Shown: positions 1-6,446 of the stretch, piece by piece
How the letters are laid out: every line of letters begins with the position of its first letter
Numbering within the stretch: position 1 is the first letter of the stretch
NCBI GenBank assembly: GCA_044238735.1
Contig: JBIICS010000046.1
Location: 1-19,173 of the forward strand
Origin: JBIICS01 sp044238735
GTDB taxonomy: Bacteria > Bacteroidota > Bacteroidia > UBA4408
Direction: 5' to 3'
DNA: 19,173 bases
Notes under the pieces: generated by a model
The model's input: only the letters and a program-made list of their open reading frames with translations
What the model was told of the DNA's origin: nothing
Database searches by the model: none
Position numbers and translations under genes: made by a program

Positions 1-720
1 TCAAATGGAATTTCAAATAGACCTTTACCAGATTATTTTTCAATTGGCAGTATTTTGTATGGAGGCAACGGCACAACAACATTTCCTAGTGGCGCTTATG
101 GGGCTATGGACGATATTGGCATTTGGAATAGAGCTTTATCCCAGCAAGAAATAACCGATTTATTCAACGGGTGCCAACAATCAGTAAACACTCAACCTTC
201 AAGCCAACAAATTAACATCAACAACACCGCACAATTTATTGTTGGTTCGTCAGATCCTATTGCAACTTTTCAATGGCAAACTGACCTTGGTATTGGGTTT
301 CAAAATTTAAATAGCGTTGGTCAATATAGCGGAACAACAAACGACACATTAATTGTTTCGAATGTCACATTGAGTAATAACAATCAACCATTCCGTTGTA
401 TCATCAGCTCTGGTTCTTGTTCAGACACTTCTAACGTTGCTATGCTTACTGTGAATAACAATGTTGGAATACATGAATTTACACAAGACAACCTATTTTC
501 AGTTTATCCAAATCCCGCCCAAACGGTAATTAACGTAAAAGCAGATTCAAAGCTTGTTGGCGAGTCATATTCTGTAATTGACAACACCGGAAGAGTTGTT
601 TTATCAGGAAAAATAGTAGCTGAAATCACCAGCATTGAATTGGGTAATTTGTCAAATGGTATTTATTTGTTCAATGTTGCCAACAACATGAAACAGCAGT
701 TTAAAATCCTAAAACACTAA
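1..720 (+). CDS. Secreted T9SS cargo protein with LamG-like and Ig-like domains (5' truncated)
   Basis: The reading frame is open from base 1, so the N-terminus lies outside the window. The first ~55 visible codons match the end of a laminin-G/concanavalin-like jellyroll (MDDIGIWNRALSQQEITDLF is typical of its last strands). They are followed by an Ig-like segment with paired cysteines and an FQWQ tryptophan core (about codons 60-155). The C-terminus is a T9SS type A sorting domain: FSVYPNPAQTVINV, then GRVVLSG, NLSNGIYLFNV and a basic end. Known for the family: such domains target proteins across the outer membrane, where they are attached to or released from the cell surface. Inferred role: an adhesin or glycan-binding surface protein. 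The next gene starts 2 bp after the stop. The domain assignments are by eye; the sorting domain is the surest part. Confidence 0.85.
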   Translation, partial: SNGISNRPLPDYFSIGSILYGGNGTTTFPSGAYGAMDDIGIWNRALSQQEITDLFNGCQQSVNTQPSSQQININNTAQFIVGSSDPIATFQWQTDLGIGFQNLNSVGQYSGTTNDTLIVSNVTLSNNNQPFRCIISSGSCSDTSNVAMLTVNNNVGIHEFTQDNLFSVYPNPAQTVINVKADSKLVGESYSVIDNTGRVVLSGKIVAEITSIELGNLSNGIYLFNVANNMKQQFKILKH

Positions 721-722
721 TT

Positions 723-1001
723 ATGGAAGAGAAATTTGTTGTTTACGAAAATTGGAGAGTTAGACCCAAAAAAGCTGTGGTTCATCATTCAACTTGCTCA
801 TTTGCAAATCGAGATCAAAATATTAGTGAGAAAATAGAAGACAATTGTTTAATCAATACGCATTCACCAAATGATAGATGGTACGGTTACTTCAATTCAT
901 TAAATGAAGCCATGGCATTCGGTTCATTATTGCCAAACAGACAATTAAAATTATGTGGTGTCTGTCTAAAGAAAATGAAGGAAGATTTATTTAATGAATA
1001 G
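723..1001 (+). CDS. Small cysteine-containing protein of unknown function
   Basis: A 92-aa protein with no signal peptide or membrane segment. It carries four cysteines arranged as C26, C42 and a C-terminal C78-x2-C81. The order is an HHSTCSF start, then WYGYFNSLNEAMAFG, then LCGVCLKK. This resembles small bacterial proteins with a W-x-G-x-F-x-S/T-x-x-E-A core and a terminal CxxC, which may bind a metal. That resemblance is remembered, not searched. The ATG is 2 bp after the preceding stop, and an attC-like site begins 7 bp after its own stop. It therefore sits where the last gene of an integron cassette would sit. Function unknown. Confidence 0.7.
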   Translation: MEEKFVVYENWRVRPKKAVVHHSTCSFANRDQNISEKIEDNCLINTHSPNDRWYGYFNSLNEAMAFGSLLPNRQLKLCGVCLKKMKEDLFNE

Positions 1002-1007
1002 CCCATT

Positions 1008-1141
1008 CCCATAACAGCGCATTAGCAATAGCAGGGCGGAAGTGCTTCATTGAACTTCCGCCCTTTTTTGTAATTTAGTGCGTGCATTAAGCTTTAGTGC
1101 TTTTAAGCCCTGCCATCGCCAATGCGCCAAACGTTATGGGC
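1008..1141 (+). other. Integron attC-like site 1
   Basis: A long imperfect inverted repeat directly after a stop codon. Outer arms are CCCATAAC (1008-1015) and GTTATGGG (1133-1140). Inner arms are 1017-1037 and 1107-1127, with 18 of 21 positions complementary. The spacers are asymmetric, one A (1016) on the left and five bases, CAAAC (1128-1132), on the right. The three inner mismatches are A opposite C on the top strand, which become T-G wobbles on the bottom strand, so the bottom strand folds better, as for known attC sites. The centre holds a second hairpin that looks like a terminator. The 1/5-nt spacer differs from classical attC sites, so the assignment rests mainly on comparison with the three other sites in this window. 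Confidence 0.6.
1034..1069 (+). terminator. Rho-independent terminator inside attC-like site 1
   Basis: A perfect 10-bp GC-rich stem, GGGCGGAAGT (1034-1043) with ACTTCCGCCC (1054-1063), closes a 10-base loop. It is followed at once by six T residues (1064-1069). It would end transcription of the two preceding genes. Its left stem overlaps the inner left arm of the attC-like fold by four bases, so the two structures compete. Confidence 0.8.
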
Positions 1142-1144
1142 AAG

Positions 1145-1176
1145 TTTACAAAAGCCCGTGGGAATAATTATATTTG
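1145..1176 (+). promoter_or_regulatory. Candidate Bacteroidota promoter
   Basis: TATATTTG (1169-1176) matches the TAnnTTTG -7 element typical of the primary sigma factor in Bacteroidota. A TTTA (1145-1148) lies 20 bases upstream, close to the usual TTTG -33 position and spacing. It starts 4 bp after attC-like site 1 and points toward the broken T9SS gene at 1362, with a leader of about 180 bases. The match is by eye only. Confidence 0.4.
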
Positions 1177-1361
1177 CGAAATACTTAAAATTTGTTTAAA
1201 AAATGATAAAACAGGTCTATATAAAACAGAACAATAAATTAAATTTAAATACTTGTCAGAACAAAGGTTGACAACCTATGTGACAAAATAAAATTTTAAT
1301 GGAGTATAATAATCCATTTGAAAAATGTTAAATCTAATGTCTAATTTAAATTATTCTTGTT

Positions 1362-2006
1362 ATGAAAAAAAGTGTAATTCTCATTTTGTTTCTTGTTGCA
1401 ATTTTAAGTTGTAATAATTTATTTTCACAAATCTACATTATCACTGAGAAATTTGATGGATCAACATCTGCACCTCCAACATTTGATTCAGTATTTGTTA
1501 CAAATCCATCAGGTACAACAACTTCTTATAAAATTCCTAATTTTGTAAAAAGTCCTGCAAGTCATGATAGTCAATTTAGTACAATTTTAAATAACATAGT
1601 TAATCAGGGCTATAAAGTGTTGTATCATTATGAAGCGCAGGGAGTAGTTAACGCAGCGTACTCTCCATCAACATTTGTAATGAGGACAATATTTCTTGCA
1701 AAACCATGAACAGTATCCAGTTGGAAACTGGAGGAAGCTGAAACTTCTCAATTAAAATTAAAAGGTTATCCTAATCCAACGGATGGACCTTTAAGTATTG
1801 AAATAAATTATATAAAGGAATATGAACCAACTGAAATTGTAATAATAAATGAAAGTGGGTTCATTTTGTCTGAAAATAAAATTTCTAACATTGAAAGTGG
1901 TGAAATAATCTCGTTAAATCTTTCCAAATATGGTTCTGGCGTTTATTTTATTACTGTAAAAAATTCAAAACATTTTGCTCAGTCCTTAAAAATAATTGTT
2001 AATTAA
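1362..2006 (+). pseudogene. T9SS-sorted secreted protein gene interrupted by an in-frame TGA
   Basis: The first 115 codons encode a signal peptide (hydrophobic run ending NNLFSQ) and a short unknown domain. Codon 116 is TGA (1707-1709). Reading continues in the same frame for 98 more codons to a TAA at 2004-2006. That downstream part is a recognisable T9SS C-terminal domain: LKGYPNPTDGPLSIEI, IVIINESGFILSENK, LSKYGSGVYFITVKN and a terminal LKIIVN. A single-base change, for example CGA to TGA, would explain the break, so the sorting domain is lost from the normal product. Readthrough or a base error in the assembly are alternatives. Other genes here end in TGA, so TGA is a true stop in this organism. 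The ancestral protein would be about 214 aa. The gene lies between attC-like sites 1 and 2. Confidence 0.75.
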
Positions 2007-2081
2007 AGGGCATACAAATACAAGTTGAGTTATGAATTAAACATATAAAAGGTATTTAATAAACTTAAAAATTAATAATCT

Positions 2082-2402
2082 ATGGAAAAAATTAATAATT
2101 TAATTAAAAATAATCAAGCAGACATCGCCCTTAAAATGATTAATGAAGATATCTTAAATTCTTTATACTTCGATACTGACAAATATCATAAATTGTTTTT
2201 TGCAAAAGGTATTATTTACATTATGAAATATGAGAATACTAAACCCTTGAATAATGAATTTTATCAAGAAGCAAAAGAAGCCTTTGAACACGCAGATAAT
2301 GCTTATAGGGCATTACACGGACGACAATGTGAAAAATATAAAAGGGAAATTAATAATGCGAACACAATTTTCGTAGGTTTAAATACAAAAAAAATATCAT
2401 GA
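2082..2402 (+). CDS. Small helical protein of unknown function
   Basis: A 106-aa, Lys/Asn-rich protein with no signal peptide or membrane segment. The visible pattern is a pair of helical hairpins: ADIALKMINEDILN, YHKLFFAKGIIYIMK and FYQEAKEAFEHADNAYRAL. The alternation of small and aromatic residues (A-K-x-A-F-x-x-A) recalls TPR/SEL1-type repeats, but no full 34-residue repeat can be shown. It stands 75 bp after the broken T9SS gene and 20 bp before attC-like site 2, so it would be the last gene of the second putative cassette. Function not recognised. Confidence 0.6.
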   Translation: MEKINNLIKNNQADIALKMINEDILNSLYFDTDKYHKLFFAKGIIYIMKYENTKPLNNEFYQEAKEAFEHADNAYRALHGRQCEKYKREINNANTIFVGLNTKKIS

Positions 2403-2422
2403 AATTAATAGTATAATAAACC

Positions 2423-2538
2423 TGCCCATAACACGCAATAAGCCGAATTTTCCGCATCATGATAAACGCTAAGGCTTCGCCTATGCGCGTAGGACTAAGG
2501 TGCTCCAAACTACGGCCTATTGCGAGACCGTTATGTGC
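2423..2538 (+). other. Integron attC-like site 2
   Basis: The left end TGCCCATAAC (2423-2432) is followed by a one-base spacer and the arm CGCAATAAGCCG (2434-2445). The right arm CGGCCTATTGCG (2513-2524) is followed by AGACC and then GTTATGTGC (2530-2538). The inner arms pair at 11 of 12 positions; the exception is A opposite C, a T-G wobble on the bottom strand. The left end is the exact 10-base reverse complement of GTTATGGGCA at the right end of site 1. It matches its own right end less well. This is the pattern left by cassette insertion. The centre has a small AGGC-TTC-GCCT hairpin. Confidence 0.65.
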
Positions 2539-2659
2539 AAGCGGCTGACGGAATAGTCAACTCTGTAATTGACAACATTTCGTTGGAAATTTGTTCTAAT
2601 TAAAATAGTTCAGTTACACAAAGTTTGAATGTAGAGTTTTACAAGAATTAGATTAAGAT

Positions 2660-3097
2660 ATGAAAAACATTTTTCTTTTTTCCTTTTCAATTTTTGTCGC
2701 TGGTTGCTTTGGCGTCTCTAGTAGTTCCTTCGAAAAGGACTTTTATGAAAAGACAACAAAAATTAATTTCCCTAAAGACTACGAGATTATTGCATCTATT
2801 GACAATGGAGAATTCTTAACAATTACAATTCTAGATTTAAGCAAAGCTGACTGTAAAAAGTTCATCAAGGACAATAAATTTGAAAAGTTATACAAGGACA
2901 CAACTACAATACTTAAAAGCATTTCGCCTTCCTTAAATGGACTTTATCTGCTCGACAGTGCCTACAGAAAATTACCAGACAGAAATTTACTTGTAAGAGA
3001 CGAGCAATTCGAAAATGGCACAGGCTGGACTTATTACATTGACACCTTGACTTGCAGACTATATTGCCAAATTAATTATCCAGACAAAGAAGGTTAA
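2660..3097 (+). CDS. Small lipoprotein of unknown function
   Basis: A 145-aa protein with a short signal peptide. The lipobox FVAGC places the lipidated cysteine at residue 16, and serine-rich residues follow. The mature part (about 130 aa) looks like a mixed alpha/beta globular domain: NFPKDYEIIASIDNGEFLTITILDL, then a helical DCKKFIKDNKF segment, then GTGWTYYIDTLTCRLYCQINYPD. Location is predicted as a membrane-anchored periplasmic or outer-membrane lipoprotein. It is the only gene between attC-like sites 2 and 3, an arrangement typical of an integron cassette (about 0.8 kb). No family is recognised. The signal peptide and lipobox support a real gene. Confidence 0.7.
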   Translation: MKNIFLFSFSIFVAGCFGVSSSSFEKDFYEKTTKINFPKDYEIIASIDNGEFLTITILDLSKADCKKFIKDNKFEKLYKDTTTILKSISPSLNGLYLLDSAYRKLPDRNLLVRDEQFENGTGWTYYIDTLTCRLYCQINYPDKEG

Positions 3098-3175
3098 ATA
3101 AAATATGTGTATCGGCGTGACTGGAAAGCGGTGACCAAAAATAATTCGTCAGATTCACACGTGAATTGCCCGCCG

Positions 3176-3361
3176 GCACATAACAGCGGTTTTGCCTTAT
3201 GGGGTAAGTCCTACAAGCTGTTGTTTGCTTTTTTATCGGTTGCCTTCGGCGTGTTAGTTGCAAACAACAATTAAAGTTTGTACATTTAATAAATGTTTGT
3301 GGCGGCAGAAAAGTGAGTGGTTTCTATACCCCACAAGGCAAAGCCGCAAACCGTTACCAGC
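3176..3361 (+). other. Integron attC-like site 3
   Basis: The left end GCACATAAC (3176-3184) is followed by a one-base spacer and an inner arm at 3186-3204. The complementary arm is at 3329-3347, with 17 of 19 positions paired. AAACC and GTTACCAGC (3353-3361) follow. The left end is the exact reverse complement of GTTATGTGC, the right end of site 2. It has three mismatches to its own right end, which is hard to explain by a simple palindrome but expected if cassettes were joined by recombination at GTT. The centre holds a TTGTTTGC/GCAAACAA stem (3221-3228, 3260-3267) around a GCC-TTC-GGC hairpin (3242-3250). At 186 bp it is longer than most attC sites. Confidence 0.65.
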
Positions 3362-3658
3362 AAGGCGGACAAGAAACCCGTGAAACTGAAATTCAACTTT
3401 CAACTTGACATTCAATTAAGACAACTGCATTTTGAATCCTTCGAATTATCGTTTGGACTAGAAAATAAAATTTAGTTTTTTTCCTTCCCTCTTTTCGGCA
3501 AAGCCGTGTTTCCTATTCTGCAAAAGCACATTTGCATTTGTAGCTATCGCACAAACCAACCTAAATTACAAGTACAAAAGAGCTTTTGCCCCACCCTCAT
3601 TAAAAGGTGCAGCAGAGCTGCATATTTATGCGCGTGGGCTCCGCCCCAAAAAGCGCGC
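3346..3658 (+). repeat. Direct repeat, copy A (left border of the RiPP region)
   Basis: This ~313-bp stretch is repeated at 12974-13287 in the same orientation, with few length differences. Blocks of perfect identity include the first 24 bases (3346-3369 versus 12974-12997) and a 47-base block (3414-3460 versus 13042-13088). It begins at the right arm of attC-like site 3. It has no convincing reading frame. It contains several short hairpins: CGG-CAAA-GCCG, GCAAAAG/CTTTTGC, GCAGC-AGA-GCTGC and GGGC-TCC-GCCC. It could be a non-coding cassette start, a structured RNA, or a remnant of a duplication. Confidence 0.85.
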
Positions 3659-3999
3659 TTTACGGTGCGGCTTTGCCGCTATTGAATTAAAACACTGTAT
3701 TCAAAAAAATTTCATCGATAAACCTCTTTAATCATGTCAAAACAGTATGCGTCACAAAGCGATGTTATCCACAACAATAAAAATCCAAAAAAAACAGAAC
3801 ATGAGATTGATCATGAAAATTTCATCGTGAAAATTTGGAAATATATCCAACCCATCCATATATTTATCGCCGATTAATTAGGTGTTCTTTTTACAATCGG
3901 CTGTAGTAAAGGGAAACTTATTATCCGTGAAACTGCGTTAAGGTAAGAGTAAGCTGAAAATCTTAAGAGTAGGCAATAATAAATTAAACATTAAAAAAA
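3659..3999 (+). other. Gene-free leader region upstream of the RiPP precursor
   Basis: No convincing gene is present. It starts with a GCGGC-TTT-GCCGC hairpin, part of the hairpin-rich block not shared with copy B. Further on are a short palindrome, ATGAAAATTTCAT (3813-3825), and a second AAATTTCATCG near 3705-3717. There is also an inverted repeat, GCCGATT (3869-3875) with AATCGGC (3895-3901). A 47-codon reading frame at 3734-3877 is possible but unsupported. The last 100 bases before the precursor start are A-rich with no clear Shine-Dalgarno sequence, which is common in this phylum. Confidence 0.5.
3834..3866 (+). promoter_or_regulatory. Candidate promoter for the RiPP locus
   Basis: TTTG (3834-3837) and TATATTTA (3859-3866) are separated by 21 bases. 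This is close to the TTTG / TAnnTTTG promoter form of Bacteroidota, with one deviation at the last base of the -7 element. Transcription from here would give a leader of about 125 bases before the precursor gene at 4000, including the GCCGATT/AATCGGC inverted repeat. Assigned by eye. Confidence 0.35.
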
Positions 4000-4218
4000 A
4001 TGAAAATTACTTCTTTTGAAAGTTTTTTAAAAAGTGCAATCACAATTGATGGATCATCTGAAATTAAGGGTGGTGTTGCCAAAGGGGCTACCACGACAGC
4101 GGGAGGTACTAAACCTTCAGCAACCTGTTCATCAGGTTCTGTTAAATACACAAGTGATTATTACGATGGATGTACCTATTGGGAATACTATGGCGTAAAA
4201 GATGCTGATATTCTGTAA
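4000..4218 (+). CDS. GG-leader RiPP precursor peptide of a grasp-with-spasm system
   Basis: A 72-aa peptide. Residues 1-25 form a leader with an amphipathic FESFLKSAITIDGSSEIKGG pattern ending in Gly24-Gly25, the cleavage site expected for the C39-peptidase exporter encoded at 7528. A second GG at residues 35-36 is also possible. The remaining ~47 residues are Thr/Ser/Gly-rich at first, then Tyr/Trp/acid-rich: C43, C58, D53, D56, E62, D68, D70, K49, K67 and many Ser/Thr. Known for ATP-grasp-modified peptides (graspetides): side-chain carboxylates are joined to Ser/Thr hydroxyls or Lys amines. The acidic C-terminal half offers donors and the Ser/Thr/Lys residues offer acceptors. The actual links cannot be read from sequence. 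It is followed 8 bp later by a strong hairpin. The short length, GG motif and position directly upstream of gwsG and gwsS support this call. Confidence 0.85.
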   Translation: MKITSFESFLKSAITIDGSSEIKGGVAKGATTTAGGTKPSATCSSGSVKYTSDYYDGCTYWEYYGVKDADIL

Positions 4219-4226
4219 ATAATAAT

Positions 4227-4260
4227 AGGAGGATAAGAACAAAAGTCTTATCCTCCTCTT
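4227..4260 (+). terminator. Hairpin (partial terminator/attenuator) after the precursor gene
   Basis: A perfect 12-bp stem, AGGAGGATAAGA (4227-4238) with TCTTATCCTCCT (4246-4257), closes a 7-base loop and is followed by CTTT. It lies between the precursor stop (4218) and the next ATG (4267). The short T-run suggests partial termination, which would give much more precursor mRNA than enzyme and transporter mRNA, or stabilisation of the precursor mRNA 3' end. The AGGAGG in the left arm would be buried in the stem. Confidence 0.7.
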
Positions 4261-4266
4261 TAAACT

Positions 4267-5316
4267 ATGAAAAAATTATTTTTTATATTATTTTGCAGTT
4301 TTCATTGCAGTTTATTTTCTCAAATTAATGAGGAATTAAAGAAATATTATTTTAATATTAATAAAGGAGAGAATTATTTAGTTGAAGAAAATTTTAGTAT
4401 GGCAGATTCTTTGTACACTAATGCTATACTAAAAAATAATAAGTCTTTTAATGTTGATTTGTTGAATTATTTGAAATTTGGCAAGAATGAAAATACGCTC
4501 TATTTTTCAATTGATTTATTATTAAAAAGAGGATATCCTCTTTCAGAGCTATACACAATTCCAAATATTGAAAAGAATTTACTTTCAGAGCGTGGAACTA
4601 AACTGATAGCAGTCTCAAAAAAAAATAATCATTCAAATAAATTGAGACATAGTATAGATTCACTGTATCGACTAGATCAGTTTTACCGCTTAAAAGACGA
4701 TGGATATACTAAATATCGTCGTAATATTATTTATACCGACAGTTTATCAGGCAGATGGTTATTTAATTATTTTACAAAATATGGCTTTCCTGATGAGAAC
4801 GAATTAGGAATTAGTGAGCAATTTCTTAATAACGAACCATTAGTTACCTTAATCATCCATCAAAGTATAGGTAGTAAAGGTAGATCTGTAGATTTAAAAA
4901 AATTTGTATTTGATGCAATTTTAAATGGAAAAATTAACAATAAGATAGGAACATTTTTATATAGTAAATTGGCAGGTAAAGACCAATATGGGGCTGGGAT
5001 AAACCTAACAAAAGTTTTCTATTCTCCGGAGTCCGAGAATGATTTTAGCAAGAGGAATGTCTCAGAATCATTACATAATAAATCACAAAACGGTAAATTC
5101 TACGTACAGAAAGCAACCGAGGAGGTTTTAAATGAAATAAACTTTTCGAGAAGTGAAGTTGGTTTAGATTCAATTTCAAATCATTTAAAAAAGGAATATT
5201 ATCAAGTAAATCGAAATGACACCTTCGCTTTTGCACCTTTTGCAGCAGAAGTACTTCATTTTTCAAATAAATCAGATTTTGAAGCCTTTATACAGGATTT
5301 AGTTGAGTATGAATGA
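4267..5316 (+). CDS. Secreted protein with a DUF6624-like C-terminal domain, RiPP locus
   Basis: A 349-aa protein. Residues 1-19 are a signal peptide (FFILFCSFHCSLFSQ), so it acts outside the cytoplasm, probably in the periplasm. The N-terminal ~120 residues look helical, with a TPR-like opening. From about residue 130 the pattern YRLDQFYRL, SLSGRWLFNYFTKYGFPDENELG, VTLIIHQS and FLYSKLAGKDQYGAG resembles DUF6624 proteins, which show a conserved order of D-Q, K-Y-G-x-P, Q-H and Q-Y-G motifs. That link is remembered and not tested. No enzymatic role is known. It lies 8 bp after the precursor hairpin and overlaps gwsG by 8 bp, so it is co-transcribed with the maturation genes. It could act in immunity, processing or uptake, but nothing in the sequence decides this. 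Confidence 0.7.
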   Translation: MKKLFFILFCSFHCSLFSQINEELKKYYFNINKGENYLVEENFSMADSLYTNAILKNNKSFNVDLLNYLKFGKNENTLYFSIDLLLKRGYPLSELYTIPNIEKNLLSERGTKLIAVSKKNNHSNKLRHSIDSLYRLDQFYRLKDDGYTKYRRNIIYTDSLSGRWLFNYFTKYGFPDENELGISEQFLNNEPLVTLIIHQSIGSKGRSVDLKKFVFDAILNGKINNKIGTFLYSKLAGKDQYGAGINLTKVFYSPESENDFSKRNVSESLHNKSQNGKFYVQKATEEVLNEINFSRSEVGLDSISNHLKKEYYQVNRNDTFAFAPFAAEVLHFSNKSDFEAFIQDLVEYE

Positions 5317-6271
5317 AAATATAATCTTAATAGTTACTAGTGAAGAAGATGACACTTCAATAGAAATACTTAGATGGTTAGATTTTTTTAATAAAAAATA
5401 CCACATAATAAACGAGAATTCATTTGTGGAAAATATCTTAATTGATATTTCTAATGATGGGTTGTTAATTTCTACTAAATATTCATCAGAAATTAATTTA
5501 TCCAAAATATCAAAAGTTTGGTATCGTCGTGGGTATTTTAGAATCAATGACGACTATTTTGATGAAAATAATAATTCTAAAACTCTAAATGCACATTATA
5601 AAAAAGAATGGGAAATAACCAATGACTATTTATTTTACTTATTTAACAAAGAGAAATTACTAATTGGAGACTTCTCTTTAAGGAATATAAATAAATTAAT
5701 GGTTCTAGACATTGCAATCCAAATAGGTCTAAATGTGCCACAAACTATTATTACAAACGGAGCAGAACAATTGAGAAACTTTGTTCCAAGCACAAATAAG
5801 ATCTCAAAAACAATTGGTGAAATCATTACAGAGGTAAACACCGAAAAAAAAAGCGTTACTCAATTTAGAACAAAAAAGGTGGATTTGAATATCATACCAG
5901 AATTTTTTTTTCCTAGCCTTTTTCAAGAAAGGTTAATAAAACAATTTGAAATCCGTAGTTTTATCATTAAGAAAAGAATTTATTCAATGGCAATATTAAG
6001 TCAGGCTGATGAAAATACCAAAGATGATTTTAGGAATTACGATACTTCAAAAAAAATAAGATATGTCCCGTTTAAACTTCCAAACGAAATAGTTAGTAAA
6101 TTATTTAAACTGTCTAAGTTATTAAAACTTTCTACTTGTTCGGTTGATTTAGTCAAATGCACTTCAGGGAATATTTATTTCCTAGAAGTCAACCCCATAG
6201 GTCAGTTTGGAATGGTTTCTGAGCCATGTAATTATTATATTGAAAGACAAATTGCTAAGGAAATATTATGA
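5309..6271 (+). CDS. gwsG: Grasp-with-spasm ATP-grasp peptide maturase GwsG
   Basis: A 320-aa cytoplasmic ATP-grasp ligase, related to the microviridin ligases MvdC/MvdD. Visible marks are the N-terminal strand IILIVTSEEDD, the SKVWYRRGYF motif at about residues 68-77, FQERLIKQFEIRSFII from residue 205, and the metal-binding FLEVNPIGQFG motif (E293, N295) near the C-terminus. Known for the family: ATP activates an acidic side chain of the precursor as acyl phosphate, which is then attacked by Ser/Thr or Lys to form a ring. I take ATG 5309 as the start. A TTG two codons upstream (5303) is also in frame but less likely. It overlaps the preceding gene by 8 bp, and its stop overlaps the next small gene by 4 bp (ATGA). 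Its neighbour GwsS confirms the grasp-with-spasm type. Confidence 0.9.
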   Translation: MNENIILIVTSEEDDTSIEILRWLDFFNKKYHIINENSFVENILIDISNDGLLISTKYSSEINLSKISKVWYRRGYFRINDDYFDENNNSKTLNAHYKKEWEITNDYLFYLFNKEKLLIGDFSLRNINKLMVLDIAIQIGLNVPQTIITNGAEQLRNFVPSTNKISKTIGEIITEVNTEKKSVTQFRTKKVDLNIIPEFFFPSLFQERLIKQFEIRSFIIKKRIYSMAILSQADENTKDDFRNYDTSKKIRYVPFKLPNEIVSKLFKLSKLLKLSTCSVDLVKCTSGNIYFLEVNPIGQFGMVSEPCNYYIERQIAKEIL

Positions 6272-6441
6272 ATGATTCTCAAAATAGAAATTCAATGCCG
6301 TATTTGCTAGCAAATACAATATCGTTGGATAAAGAAAAGGAAAGACTACCTGCTGCCAAAGTTATATCTATTCAGAAACATTTATCAAACCATATTTGGG
6401 TAAATAAATTTTATAAGCCCATATCTAAATTATCATATTAG
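6268..6441 (+). CDS. Small unknown protein between gwsG and gwsS
   Basis: A 57-aa frame starts with an ATG that overlaps the gwsG stop as ATGA and ends 5 bp before the gwsS ATG. The product is basic and has no signal peptide, membrane segment, cysteine or GG motif. It starts MNDSQNRNSMPYLLANTI, has a charged middle (DKEKERL) and ends with an aromatic, basic tail (WVNKFYKPISKLSY). The translational coupling and the lack of any other gene in this gap in a tightly packed operon suggest it is real. It could be an accessory factor that bridges GwsG, GwsS and the leader peptide, but this is inference. It does not look like a second precursor. Alternatively it is a chance frame. Confidence 0.55.
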   Translation: MNDSQNRNSMPYLLANTISLDKEKERLPAAKVISIQKHLSNHIWVNKFYKPISKLSY

Positions 6442-6446
6442 ACTTG

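Noticed and set aside
1362..2006. TGA recoded as an amino acid
   Set aside because: Other intact genes here, including gwsG and the gene at 4267, end in TGA, so a changed genetic code is unlikely.
3072..3263. Minus-strand frame of 63 codons
   Set aside because: It runs through attC-like site 3. Its peptide (RRRQPIKKQTTACRTYPI) resembles that of the minus frame through site 4 only because the sites share structure and sequence.
3734..3877. A 47-codon frame upstream of the RiPP precursor (MSKQYASQSD... ending FIAD)
   Set aside because: It overlaps the candidate promoter and has no recognisable feature or neighbour coupling. It could be a short upstream peptide but is not supported.
5045..5266. 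Minus-strand frames inside the 4267, gwsG, gwsS and exporter genes
   Set aside because: They lie fully within strongly supported plus-strand genes and show no domain or signal features.
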